From NCBI GenBank assembly GCA_025057335.1, contig JANWXG010000046.1, forward strand, positions 1 through 14,018: a stretch of 14,018 nt of DNA. Reading direction: 5' to 3'. Shown piece after piece: positions 6,654 through 13,029 of this stretch. Positions within the stretch are counted from its first letter, which is position 1. Each line of letters begins with the position of its first letter. The notes under the pieces were generated by a model. The model ran no database searches. It worked only from the letters and a program-made list of their open reading frames with translations, and had not been told where the DNA came from. A program made the position numbers and the translations under genes. This stretch comes from a bacterium. GTDB lineage: Bacteria; Armatimonadota; HRBIN16.

Positions 6654-7244
6654 CTATCTCCCGAAAAGTTCCCGCGAGGGCTCTAAAATCTCGCGGAGGG
6701 CAAGACGCGCACGGTTCAGTCGACTTTTCACGGTACCTACGGGCAGGTTCAATATCTGAGCTATCTCTTCGTAGGAGAGGTTCTCGAAGTGGTAGAGCAC
6801 AATCAGGATGCGGCGCTCTGGCGGGAGCTGGTCAATCGCCCACTGAAGCGCTCGCTCGCGTTCTTCCTGTTCCACCAGCTCCTGCGGTCCGGGCGAAGTA
6901 TCCTCTATTTGGCGTGTGAGGGTGTCGCCACCATCCAACTCAAGCTGTTCTTCCAAGGAGAGGTGCTGGCGTCCCCTCGCGCGCTTGCGGAGGTCGAGAA
7001 AGGTGTTGACCACGATTCGGTGTAGCCAGGTGCTGAAGTTGGCATCCCCACGAAAGGTGTGCAGCCCCTGAAACGCGCGCACAAACGCCTCTACGACTAC
7101 ATCGCTGGCGTCATCGTAGTTGCCCGTGAGGCGATATGCTAGGTTGTACGCTTGTCTTTCGTAGCGGCGCACCAGTTCGTCAAAGGCGTCACGCTCACCG
7201 CGAAGGCTTCTTTCGATTATCTGGCGGTCATCTGGGGCTGTCAT
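6654..7244 (-). CDS. ECF-type RNA polymerase sigma factor (sigma-70 family)
   Basis: The 196-aa protein has the two-domain ECF plan. Sigma region 2 (~22-88) includes R-Y-E-R-Q-A-Y-N-L-A-Y-R-L-T and the -10-recognition part ending in F-S-T-W-L-H-R-I-V-V-N. Region 4 (~135-185) begins L-P-P-E-R-R and carries the helix-turn-helix L-S-Y-E-E-I-A-Q-I-L-N-L-P-V-G-T-V-K-S-R-L-N-R-A-R. An acidic linker (~98-130) joins them. The ATG overlaps the stop of the upstream DUF4446 gene in TGATG, so translation is probably coupled. Its partner anti-sigma factor follows directly. Which promoters it reads cannot be determined here; autoregulation is typical of the family. Confidence 0.95.
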   Translation of the reverse strand: MTAPDDRQIIERSLRGERDAFDELVRRYERQAYNLAYRLTGNYDDASDVVVEAFVRAFQGLHTFRGDANFSTWLHRIVVNTFLDLRKRARGRQHLSLEEQLELDGGDTLTRQIEDTSPGPQELVEQEERERALQWAIDQLPPERRILIVLYHFENLSYEEIAQILNLPVGTVKSRLNRARLALREILEPSRELFGR

Positions 7245-7765
7245 CAGTTGCCCCCTCCCCCTGGAGAAAGCGCACGTCGGATGGCTTGCTGCTCCTCGTC
7301 ACTGAGCGGATGGGAAGGCTGTCCCTGCCGAATCGCCTTCGCGTACACGCGCACATCCGAACGGGTGTACACGCTGGTCAGAACAATGCCGTTCTGCTGG
7401 GCGTCCAGCATCGCCAAGGAGAAGCTCTGCTGTCCACCGACATCCTCAAAGGCGTCATATCGCACCAACCCGACGCGCTGCACACACAGGGGAATCTGCC
7501 CCTCTAGTGCCGCAACACGTTGTTCCATCTTCTCTTGACGGGTATCCACCTCCTCTACCCGCGCCAGGTGGTCTACCAGCACCCGCTCTAGGCTGACACC
7601 GCTTGCGCCCGCAGTCAGCTGACGCAGACGCTTGCTCAGCGAGCGCGTCCTCCCCAGTAACAACACGATAGCCAGTAGCCACACTACCTGTAGCAGCAGA
7701 CACGCCCCGACCCATCCGGCTGTATTGTGTGCAATACTCTCTTGCAATCCCTGCCACAGGGACAT
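7244..7765 (-). CDS. DUF4446 family membrane-anchored protein
   Basis: From the ATG at 7765 the protein is 173 aa. It has one N-terminal membrane helix (~16-38), a short coiled-coil-like stretch (~66-90) with V-E-E-V-D-T-R-Q-E-K-M-E-Q-R-V, and a conserved core from about 93 to 166. The core contains V-Q-R-V-G-L-V-R-Y-D-A-F-E-D-V-G-G, S-F-S-L-A-M-L-D, G-I-V-L-T-S-V-Y-T-R and P-L-S-D-E-E, which is the DUF4446 signature. Function is unknown in all members I know. The frame is open to 7846, but 7765 is preferred because GAGGAGGT ends 8 bases before it and the extension would cross the divergent promoter. It is the first gene of the sigma/anti-sigma operon, translationally coupled to the sigma gene by TGATG. 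Confidence 0.85.
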   Translation of the reverse strand: MSLWQGLQESIAHNTAGWVGACLLLQVVWLLAIVLLLGRTRSLSKRLRQLTAGASGVSLERVLVDHLARVEEVDTRQEKMEQRVAALEGQIPLCVQRVGLVRYDAFEDVGGQQSFSLAMLDAQQNGIVLTSVYTRSDVRVYAKAIRQGQPSHPLSDEEQQAIRRALSPGGGGN

Positions 7766-7773
7766 GCAACCAG

Positions 7774-7780
7774 ACCTCCT
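7774..7780 (-). promoter_or_regulatory. Ribosome binding site deciding the DUF4446 start
   Basis: On the minus strand AGGAGGT precedes the ATG at 7765 by 8 bases. This fixes the start and excludes the longer open frame to 7846. It lies beside the -35 hexamer (7782-7787) of the opposite promoter. Confidence 0.75.
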
Positions 7781-7781
7781 C

Positions 7782-7810
7782 TTGAATACGTTGCCCTCAC
7801 AGAGTATACT
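7782..7810 (+). promoter_or_regulatory. Sigma-70-type promoter of the signal peptidase-Omp85-hypE operon
   Basis: TTGAAT (7782-7787) and TATACT (7805-7810) are separated by exactly 17 bp, a close match to the housekeeping consensus. Transcription would start near 7817, giving a ~32-nt leader before the ATG at 7849. The -10 lies in the palindrome GAGTATACTC (7802-7811), shared with the divergent promoter. Confidence 0.7.
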
Positions 7811-7811
7811 C
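7802..7811. repeat. Perfect 10-bp palindrome covering both divergent -10 elements
   Basis: GAGTATACTC equals its own reverse complement, so each strand presents TATACT and the two -10 hexamers overlap by four bases. RNA polymerase could occupy only one direction at a time, and a dimeric regulator binding here would block both. Confidence 0.6.
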
Positions 7812-7833
7812 AAGACAGAACCATTCTCGCCAA
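7803..7833 (-). promoter_or_regulatory. Likely promoter of the DUF4446-sigma-anti-sigma operon
   Basis: Reading on the minus strand, TATACT (7808 to 7803) is a good -10. The best -35 is TTGGCG (7833 to 7828) at a long 19-bp spacing, so the promoter looks weaker than the divergent one or needs help. A GGAAC-like element further upstream (around 7846-7842) with a later CTGTC resembles ECF-promoter halves, but its spacing is longer than the usual 16-17. Its -10 overlaps the -10 of the opposite promoter. Confidence 0.45.
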
Positions 7834-7848
7834 AAGGGGGTTCCACTC

Positions 7849-8271
7849 ATGCAATCCGTACCAGCCGAAACGCCACAGCAACCAGCTACTCGGCAGCGGC
7901 GCTGGTTTAGGCAGGCTGTAGCTTTATTCGTCTTCGGGATAATCGCCTTCCTCTATCACAGCTTCTTCACCCTGTCGGTGGTGCGGGGCAAGTCGATGGA
8001 ACCCACCTTCCACGATGGACAGGTAGTATTAGTAGGAAAGGGGGGCATGTTGTTTGGTCCGCTCAAACATGGCGATGTCGTCGTGTTCACTCGCAACGGG
8101 GAGCTGCTGGTGAAGCGCGTGGTGGCTCTGCCTTACGAGATTGCGCCCGACGGCACGCAGGTGCCAGCGAACCACATATACGTGGTCGGCGATAACCTGG
8201 AAGTTTCGGAGGACAGTCGCGCTTTTGGTCCCATCCCACTGAGCAGTGTGATAGGCAAGGTGCTGTATTGA
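7849..8271 (+). CDS. lepB: Type I signal peptidase (S26 family), compact form
   Basis: Signal peptidase I cleaves Sec and Tat signal peptides at the outer face of the inner membrane. The 140-aa protein has one N-terminal membrane helix (~23-40) and the conserved boxes in order. Box B is G-K-S-M-E-P-T with catalytic Ser49. Box D has K-R-V-V-A-L-P with general-base Lys89. Box E is V-V-G-D-N-x-x-x-S-x-D-S-R-A-F-G with the conserved Asp/Ser/Arg, then I-G-K-V near the end. It is shorter than most (roughly 170-320 aa), lacking the large insert of proteobacterial enzymes, but all catalytic boxes are present. It heads a tight operon with an Omp85 gene, whose product needs this enzyme for maturation. 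Start: ATG at 7849 with AAGGGGG 8 bases upstream. Confidence 0.92.
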   Translation: MQSVPAETPQQPATRQRRWFRQAVALFVFGIIAFLYHSFFTLSVVRGKSMEPTFHDGQVVLVGKGGMLFGPLKHGDVVVFTRNGELLVKRVVALPYEIAPDGTQVPANHIYVVGDNLEVSEDSRAFGPIPLSSVIGKVLY

Positions 8272-8290
8272 GCAGGCAAGGAGGTTTATG

Positions 8291-9787
8291 ATGTGGCGTG
8301 CATTGCTCGTTTTCCTGGTGCTCTTCGGTATGTCTAACGCGGTGATGGCTCAACCGCCGACGGTGACCGCCGTCCGCTTCGAGGGCTCGCAGCCCGACGG
8401 TTCCACCGTTCTGGCAGCGGACGAGCTGCTGGCGGTGATGAAAACGCAGGTGGGGGCTCCCCTCAACGAGCAGCTGCTGGCTCAGGATGCCGAGGCAGTC
8501 CAACGCCTGTATGAACAGCGAGGCTACCCCTTGGCGAGAGTGGTCGGTTTTGAACCACAGCCAGACGGCACACTGGTAGTGAAGATTGCCGAAGGGCGTA
8601 TCCGCGCAGTGCGTGTGACAGGCAACCGGCGCACACGTGGCAGCACCATTCTGCGCAACACCCAACTGCGTCCGGGGGAGATATACTCGCTTCCCAAGAT
8701 GCAGCGCGAGCGCGAACGGCTGGGCAAACTGCCTTTCCTCCGAGAGGTGCAGGTAGCACCAGAGCCCGCCGATGAGTTAGGACAGGTAGTGGTTAACATC
8801 AGCGTGAAGGAGATGAACACCACGCAGTTTGCGGCGGCGGTCGGGTATACCTCACGGCGCGGGTTGCTGGGCTTTCTGGAGTTCTCGGATACCAACCTGT
8901 TCGGTGGTGGACAGGAAGCGCAGATACAGTGGCAACGGGGCACCTTCTTCTATGAAGGCGGACCCGAGGAGGGAGAACAGCGGCAAGCATACCTGCTGCA
9001 GTATACAGACCCCAGCCTGACCGATTGGGGACTGATTGTAGGCTTCACCGCATACGACCTGCAATCGGTGCTGCGTCCGACCTTCTCCGAGACCGCAGTG
9101 ACCATACGCACCTTCGAGCGACGCAAAGGGTATCGGCTGTTGCTGGGGAAGGAATGGGCGGAGCGCCTGCGCGTGTTCGCTACCCTGCGCAGCGACGAGG
9201 TCAACTACGACGACGCGCCATCGTATCTGCTGTCGCTAGGACAGAAGGCGCTGAACCGGGGTAGGGTAGTAGCACCAGGGCTGCGTGTGCAGTATGACTC
9301 GCGCGATGACCGCTTTAACCCACGAAAGGGTATCTTCACGCAAGGCGTATGGGAGTCGGCGCAAAGCTCGTGGGGGGGCGATTTCGCCTTCGATCGGTTC
9401 ACCGTAGACCTGCGAGGGTATTTCCCTGCACTGCGAGAGGGGGCGATTGCCCTGCGCGCGCTATTCGGCTTCGCTAGTCGCAACCTGCCCCTGTCGGAGA
9501 GCTTCTGGTTAGGCGGCTTCGACCTGCGCGGCTACGAGTTTGACCAGTTTCGCGGCGACCGCATGGTGCTGTTCAGCGGCGAGTTGCGCCTGCCCTTGCT
9601 GGAGGGGGTGCAGGGCGTAGCGTTTGTGGATGTGGGGGACGCTTGGACGCGCGGAAACAGCGTCCGCCTGAACGCGGGCGCAGGCATCGGGCTGCGCTTC
9701 TTCAGCCCCTTCGGCGCCATTCGCCTGGATATCGCTGCAGGCAGGCAGAGGGTGTTCACCTACGTCACGCTGGGGCAAAGCTTCTAG
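8291..9787 (+). CDS. Omp85-superfamily outer-membrane protein (BamA/TamA-like, two POTRA domains)
   Basis: Omp85 proteins insert beta-barrels into, or move proteins across, the outer membrane. The ~498-aa protein has a signal peptide ending near A-V-M-A-Q (~21). Two POTRA-like domains follow (~26-98 and ~99-175; the second opens I-R-A-V-R-V-T-G-N-R-R). A 16-strand-type barrel fills ~178 to the end, including Y-D-S-R-D-D-R-F-N-P-R-K-G, the L6-loop motif L-R-G-Y (~413-415; V-R-G-F/Y in BamA), and a terminal strand ending in Phe as in beta-signals. Classical BamA has five POTRAs; two suggest a TamA-, TpsB- or minimal-BamA-like role. AAGGAGG (8278-8284) sits 6 bases before ATG 8291 but only 3 before ATG 8288, so I use 8291. 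The signal peptidase gene ends 16 bp before 8288. Confidence 0.88.
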   Translation: MWRALLVFLVLFGMSNAVMAQPPTVTAVRFEGSQPDGSTVLAADELLAVMKTQVGAPLNEQLLAQDAEAVQRLYEQRGYPLARVVGFEPQPDGTLVVKIAEGRIRAVRVTGNRRTRGSTILRNTQLRPGEIYSLPKMQRERERLGKLPFLREVQVAPEPADELGQVVVNISVKEMNTTQFAAAVGYTSRRGLLGFLEFSDTNLFGGGQEAQIQWQRGTFFYEGGPEEGEQRQAYLLQYTDPSLTDWGLIVGFTAYDLQSVLRPTFSETAVTIRTFERRKGYRLLLGKEWAERLRVFATLRSDEVNYDDAPSYLLSLGQKALNRGRVVAPGLRVQYDSRDDRFNPRKGIFTQGVWESAQSSWGGDFAFDRFTVDLRGYFPALREGAIALRALFGFASRNLPLSESFWLGGFDLRGYEFDQFRGDRMVLFSGELRLPLLEGVQGVAFVDVGDAWTRGNSVRLNAGAGIGLRFFSPFGAIRLDIAAGRQRVFTYVTLGQSF

Positions 9788-9802
9788 GAGGTTTGCCCGT
9801 TG
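9786..9802 (+). promoter_or_regulatory. Ribosome binding site and TTG start of hypE, overlapping the Omp85 stop
   Basis: AGGAGG (9786-9791) overlaps the TAG stop of the Omp85 gene (9785-9787) and lies 8 bases before TTG at 9800. This is the only start that keeps the full HypE N-terminus with ideal spacing. The layout suggests coupling to Omp85 translation, with the weak TTG codon lowering yield. Confidence 0.7.
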
Positions 9803-10852
9803 TCCAAAGGGGATTTCCAGCTCTCCTGCCCCATTCCTATCCAGCAGTATCCCGCAGTGGTCATGGCGCACGGGGGTGGGGGCAGACTAATGCATCAGCT
9901 CATCGAGAAGATGTTCGTCGCGACCTTCGGCGGCGACGCCCTGCGCGCGCGTCATGACAGCGCGCAGCTGGAGCTACCCGCTGCGCGTCTGGCGCTGACT
10001 ACTGACTCCTACGTGGTGCGCCCGCTCTTCTTCCCCGGGGGCGACATCGGCAAGCTGGCGGTCTATGGCACGGTAAACGACCTCGCCATGAGCGGGGCGC
10101 GACCGCTATACCTTACTCTCGGCATGATTCTGGAAGAGGGCTTGCCGATGGAGACGCTGTGGCAGGTGGTGCTCTCCTTGCATGAGGCGGCGCAGCGTGC
10201 AGGCGTGCAGATTGTCACGGGCGACACGAAGGTAGTAGACCGAGGGAAGGGGGACGGCGTCTTCCTTAACACGTCGGGGGTTGGCGTCATCGAGCACAAC
10301 TTGCGGATTGCGCCGCAGTCAGTACGAGAGGGTGACGCGGTCATCCTCAGCGGTGACATCGGCAGGCATGGCATCGCGGTCATGGCGGTGCGAGAGGGGC
10401 TGCAGTTCGAGAGTGAGATAGAGAGCGACTGTGCACCGCTAGCGGAGCCGGTGCTCGCGCTTCTCGACGCGGGCATCGAGGTGCACTGCCTGCGCGACCT
10501 GACTCGAGGTGGGCTGGCGAGCGCGCTGGTGGAAATCGCTGAGAGCGCGGGAGTGGGCATCCTTCTCGACGAGTCACGTATCCCCGTGCGCGAAGATGTG
10601 CGCGGCGCGTGCGAGATACTGGGCTTCGACCCGCTATACGTTGCCAATGAGGGGCGGTTCGTGGCGTTCGTGCCCCGCGCGCAGGCGGAACAGGCAGTGC
10701 ACCTCTTGCGGCAGCACGAGGTCAGCGCAGGGGCGCAGGTAGTGGGCGAGGTGACCGCCTCTCCATCGGGCACAGTGGTGCTGCGTAGCGTGATAGGCAC
10801 ATCGCGCGTAGTGGACATGCTCAGCGGCGAGCAGTTGCCCCGAATCTGCTGA
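9800..10852 (+). CDS. hypE: Hydrogenase maturation protein HypE
   Basis: HypE is a PurM-superfamily ATPase. It receives a carbamoyl group from HypF on its C-terminal cysteine and dehydrates it to a thiocyanate, giving the CN ligands of the [NiFe]-hydrogenase Fe centre. The 350-aa protein has the glycine-rich A-H-G-G-G-G-R-L-M start, T-T-D-S-Y-V-V-R-P-L-F-F-P-G-G-D-I-G-K-L-A-V and G-T-V-N-D-L-A-M-S-G-A. It also has I-L-S-G-D-I-G-R-H-G, D-L-T-R-G-G-L-A, and the invariant C-terminal P-R-I-C with modifiable Cys350. Length and ends are canonical. No hypABCDF or hydrogenase gene is in the window, which is unusual since hyp genes usually cluster. The last 32 bp overlap the convergent YfhO gene. Confidence 0.96.
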   Translation: MSKGDFQLSCPIPIQQYPAVVMAHGGGGRLMHQLIEKMFVATFGGDALRARHDSAQLELPAARLALTTDSYVVRPLFFPGGDIGKLAVYGTVNDLAMSGARPLYLTLGMILEEGLPMETLWQVVLSLHEAAQRAGVQIVTGDTKVVDRGKGDGVFLNTSGVGVIEHNLRIAPQSVREGDAVILSGDIGRHGIAVMAVREGLQFESEIESDCAPLAEPVLALLDAGIEVHCLRDLTRGGLASALVEIAESAGVGILLDESRIPVREDVRGACEILGFDPLYVANEGRFVAFVPRAQAEQAVHLLRQHEVSAGAQVVGEVTASPSGTVVLRSVIGTSRVVDMLSGEQLPRIC

Positions 10853-12956
10853 AGGCAAACGCCGCCATCCCTGCCCAGATGCTGCAGCCCACGCTCGTGA
10901 GGAACAGCCCGACACGAAATGTGTCGGGCTGATAGCGCCATTCCACATGTCGCGCTCCCTGTGGTACCTCAACGGCGCGGAAGCAGCCCCCAAAGGGACG
11001 CCATCGGGCGGGTGCGCCGTCTATCCACACTTGCCAGCCCGGATACGCGCTATCTGCCAGCACCAACGTGCCTGCGCCGTCGGGAGAGAGCGTGACCTGC
11101 TGCGGTGTAGGCATCTGCCAGCGAACCGCCTCTGCGTCCTCCGCCATCCAGGCGCGAGCGCCAGGAGCAGCAACGAAGGTTACCCGCCACCCCTCTGCGC
11201 TGTCGCCGAAGGCAACCGCTCCGACGCCTGCTTGGCGCAGGAGCAGAGGGTCTTCTCGCCAGCGCTTCTGCATCTGGAGGAAGTGCTTCTGGCTTCTTGT
11301 GAGCGCTCCCGGCTCGTAGCCTGACGCCTCGCTCAGACCGTGCGCCATGCCGATGTTGGAAGCCAGACTCTCGCGCCATCTCCGCAGGGTCTCCGTGTCG
11401 TTCCTCCCGAAATCGTGCGCGTTCACGTAGCGCAGCCAGATGGGCGAGGTGTCTGGCACGAACAGACGCTGCCCGCTCTCTCGCAGGCGCGAAGCCACCT
11501 CTGGCTCCCTACGAAGCACATCAGGCGAACAGGTGGGGTTCGCGGGAATAGCAATCCAGAGCAGCTCCGCTACCGTCACCCCCATCGCTATCCACCACCG
11601 CCACTTCCCCTGCAGGGAGAGCAATCCGACCGCTAATGCGCTCATGCCTGTGGCTCGCCACAGCGCGCCGCCCAGTACGCCCGCCATGGCACTCGCCTTC
11701 ACTACCGCTTGTTCGGGAGACAGCGTGCGGTCTTTCACTACCGAAGGGGCAAGGGCGTGTGCGAGACTCTGGTCAATCAGCGCCCACACAGTCGCCAGTA
11801 CGAGCAAGCCTAAAGGTAACCTCCACCAGCGTCGTCCCGCTACCACCTGCTCTAGTGCCCAGGCTGCCCACATGCATAGCGCGAAGTCTGTGACCGCTGT
11901 CCAGCGCAACGGCGTACGGAAGCTCTGCATCCCTGGTATCAGGTAGTACGCCAGCAGGTAAAGCCCGCCATAGGGTCCCACAGCCATCCACAGGGAGAGC
12001 AGAGCTGCTCGTTTCCAAAAACGCTCTTCACCCTCCGCCCTGCGCCAGCGCACCAGTACCACGAGCAAAGGAACCGTGCCCACAAAGAACGCCATCTCCC
12101 AGTAGAACAGGTTCAGCATATACTCTCCGCGCCAGGGAAAGCCGAACAGGTTGGGCACGAGGAACAGGAGCAGATGGTCGGGACGCAGAGTGTAACCAGT
12201 GGACTCCTTGAGCGGGAGCGCATCGCGTTCTGTATGGCGCAGCAGCTCTGCCAGCGGCAGCCAGTGCGCCCCACCGAGGAGCAGGGCGACTAACATGGCA
12301 ACACCACCCCAGCACAACACGCTTCGCCTCTCCTGAACCTCACGCCAGCGGAATAGTGTCCATCCGAGCAGCAGCAGCGCCAGCGTGTGGAACATCTGTG
12401 GGCTACCTGCCAGCGACGCCAGCGCCAGCACGAGGGATAGAGCAGCGGCTCGACGCACGTCGGGACGTTGCATCAAGCCCTCTACCGCCCACAGGCTCCA
12501 TCCATACCACGCCAGCGTCTGCAAGATGGTCACGTGCTGACTGCGCAGCGTGACCGCGCCGCATAGGCACCACAGCGTGCCTGCTGCCAATGACGCCTGT
12601 GGTGAGTAGCCTCTGCGTCGGGCGAAAGCATACACACCCAAAGCCGCTAGCCAGAGGTGTGCTACCGCGCCCCACGAAATCGCCCTCTCCGCGCCCAGCC
12701 ACGCGACCAGCAACGTGGAGGGATAGAGCAACGCTTCCTGCGGGTTCCCTGCCAGGGTCTGACCGAACAGCGTGTGCGGGTTCCAGAGGGGAAGCACACC
12801 GCGTGACAGCCACTCGTGCTGGAAGGCGAGCAGGGGATGGAAATACAGCATGATGTCGCCGTAGTAAAGCACCTCGCCCCGGAGGACCACGCGCCAGAAT
12901 ACGGCGCACGCAATGATGGCAAACCAGAGCGCCGCTGTTAGCCTGACGAGGTTCAC
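10821..12956 (-). CDS. YfhO-family polytopic membrane protein (GT-C-like)
   Basis: The 711-aa protein has a first membrane helix (~5-24), an extracytoplasmic loop with Y-Y-G-D-I (Asp34) and L-P-L-W-N-P-H-T-L-F-G, and about ten further membrane helices through ~480. A soluble domain (~490-675) is followed by a last helix (~685-705). The Asp-bearing first loop with a downstream W-N-P is typical of GT-C lipid-linked-sugar glycosyltransferases and of YfhO proteins, which in Gram-positive bacteria are linked to glycosylation of lipoteichoic acid. Here a role in surface-glycan modification is an inference. The GTG start at 12956 has GAGG 7 bases upstream, and a TAA in frame 16-18 bases upstream rules out a longer form. 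The 3' end overlaps hypE by 32 bp, tail to tail. Confidence 0.8.
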   Translation of the reverse strand: MNLVRLTAALWFAIIACAVFWRVVLRGEVLYYGDIMLYFHPLLAFQHEWLSRGVLPLWNPHTLFGQTLAGNPQEALLYPSTLLVAWLGAERAISWGAVAHLWLAALGVYAFARRRGYSPQASLAAGTLWCLCGAVTLRSQHVTILQTLAWYGWSLWAVEGLMQRPDVRRAAALSLVLALASLAGSPQMFHTLALLLLGWTLFRWREVQERRSVLCWGGVAMLVALLLGGAHWLPLAELLRHTERDALPLKESTGYTLRPDHLLLFLVPNLFGFPWRGEYMLNLFYWEMAFFVGTVPLLVVLVRWRRAEGEERFWKRAALLSLWMAVGPYGGLYLLAYYLIPGMQSFRTPLRWTAVTDFALCMWAAWALEQVVAGRRWWRLPLGLLVLATVWALIDQSLAHALAPSVVKDRTLSPEQAVVKASAMAGVLGGALWRATGMSALAVGLLSLQGKWRWWIAMGVTVAELLWIAIPANPTCSPDVLRREPEVASRLRESGQRLFVPDTSPIWLRYVNAHDFGRNDTETLRRWRESLASNIGMAHGLSEASGYEPGALTRSQKHFLQMQKRWREDPLLLRQAGVGAVAFGDSAEGWRVTFVAAPGARAWMAEDAEAVRWQMPTPQQVTLSPDGAGTLVLADSAYPGWQVWIDGAPARWRPFGGCFRAVEVPQGARHVEWRYQPDTFRVGLFLTSVGCSIWAGMAAFAFSRFGATARR
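10905..10931 (+). terminator. Perfect 11-bp hairpin 52 bases past the hypE stop, inside yfhO coding DNA
   Basis: CAGCCCGACAC (10905-10915) pairs perfectly with GTGTCGGGCTG (10921-10931) around a 5-nt loop. It is in the right place to end the signal peptidase-Omp85-hypE transcript, but no U-tract follows, so intrinsic termination would be inefficient. On the other strand it encodes Q-P-D-T-F-R-V-G-L of the YfhO protein, so the fold must also suit that coding sequence. Confidence 0.45.
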
Positions 12957-13000
12957 TGCGTCGCCTCGCAGTTAGAGGCTGCCCGAATACCGCGCGAGAC

Positions 13001-13020
13001 CTCACCCGACAGCAGGTGAG
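13001..13020 (-). other. Short hairpin between the prepilin-like and YfhO genes
   Basis: CTCACC (13001-13006) pairs with GGTGAG (13015-13020) across 8 nt in the 73-bp spacer between these two same-strand genes. No U-tract follows. It may tune read-through from the upstream gene or be incidental. Confidence 0.25.
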
Positions 13021-13029
13021 CAGAGGCGC

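Noticed and set aside
7766..7846. Longer DUF4446 reading frame starting at 7846
   Set aside because: The extension crosses both divergent promoters and lacks a ribosome binding site; the ATG at 7765 has an excellent one.
10063..10941. 292-aa open frame on the minus strand across hypE
   Set aside because: It is antisense to an unmistakable hypE, rich in Ser/Arg/Thr/Pro as shadow frames are, and also overlaps the end of yfhO.
12403..13005. 200-aa minus-strand frame overlapping the start of yfhO
   Set aside because: It is an alternate frame of the yfhO region with arginine-rich, low-complexity composition; yfhO explains the sequence.
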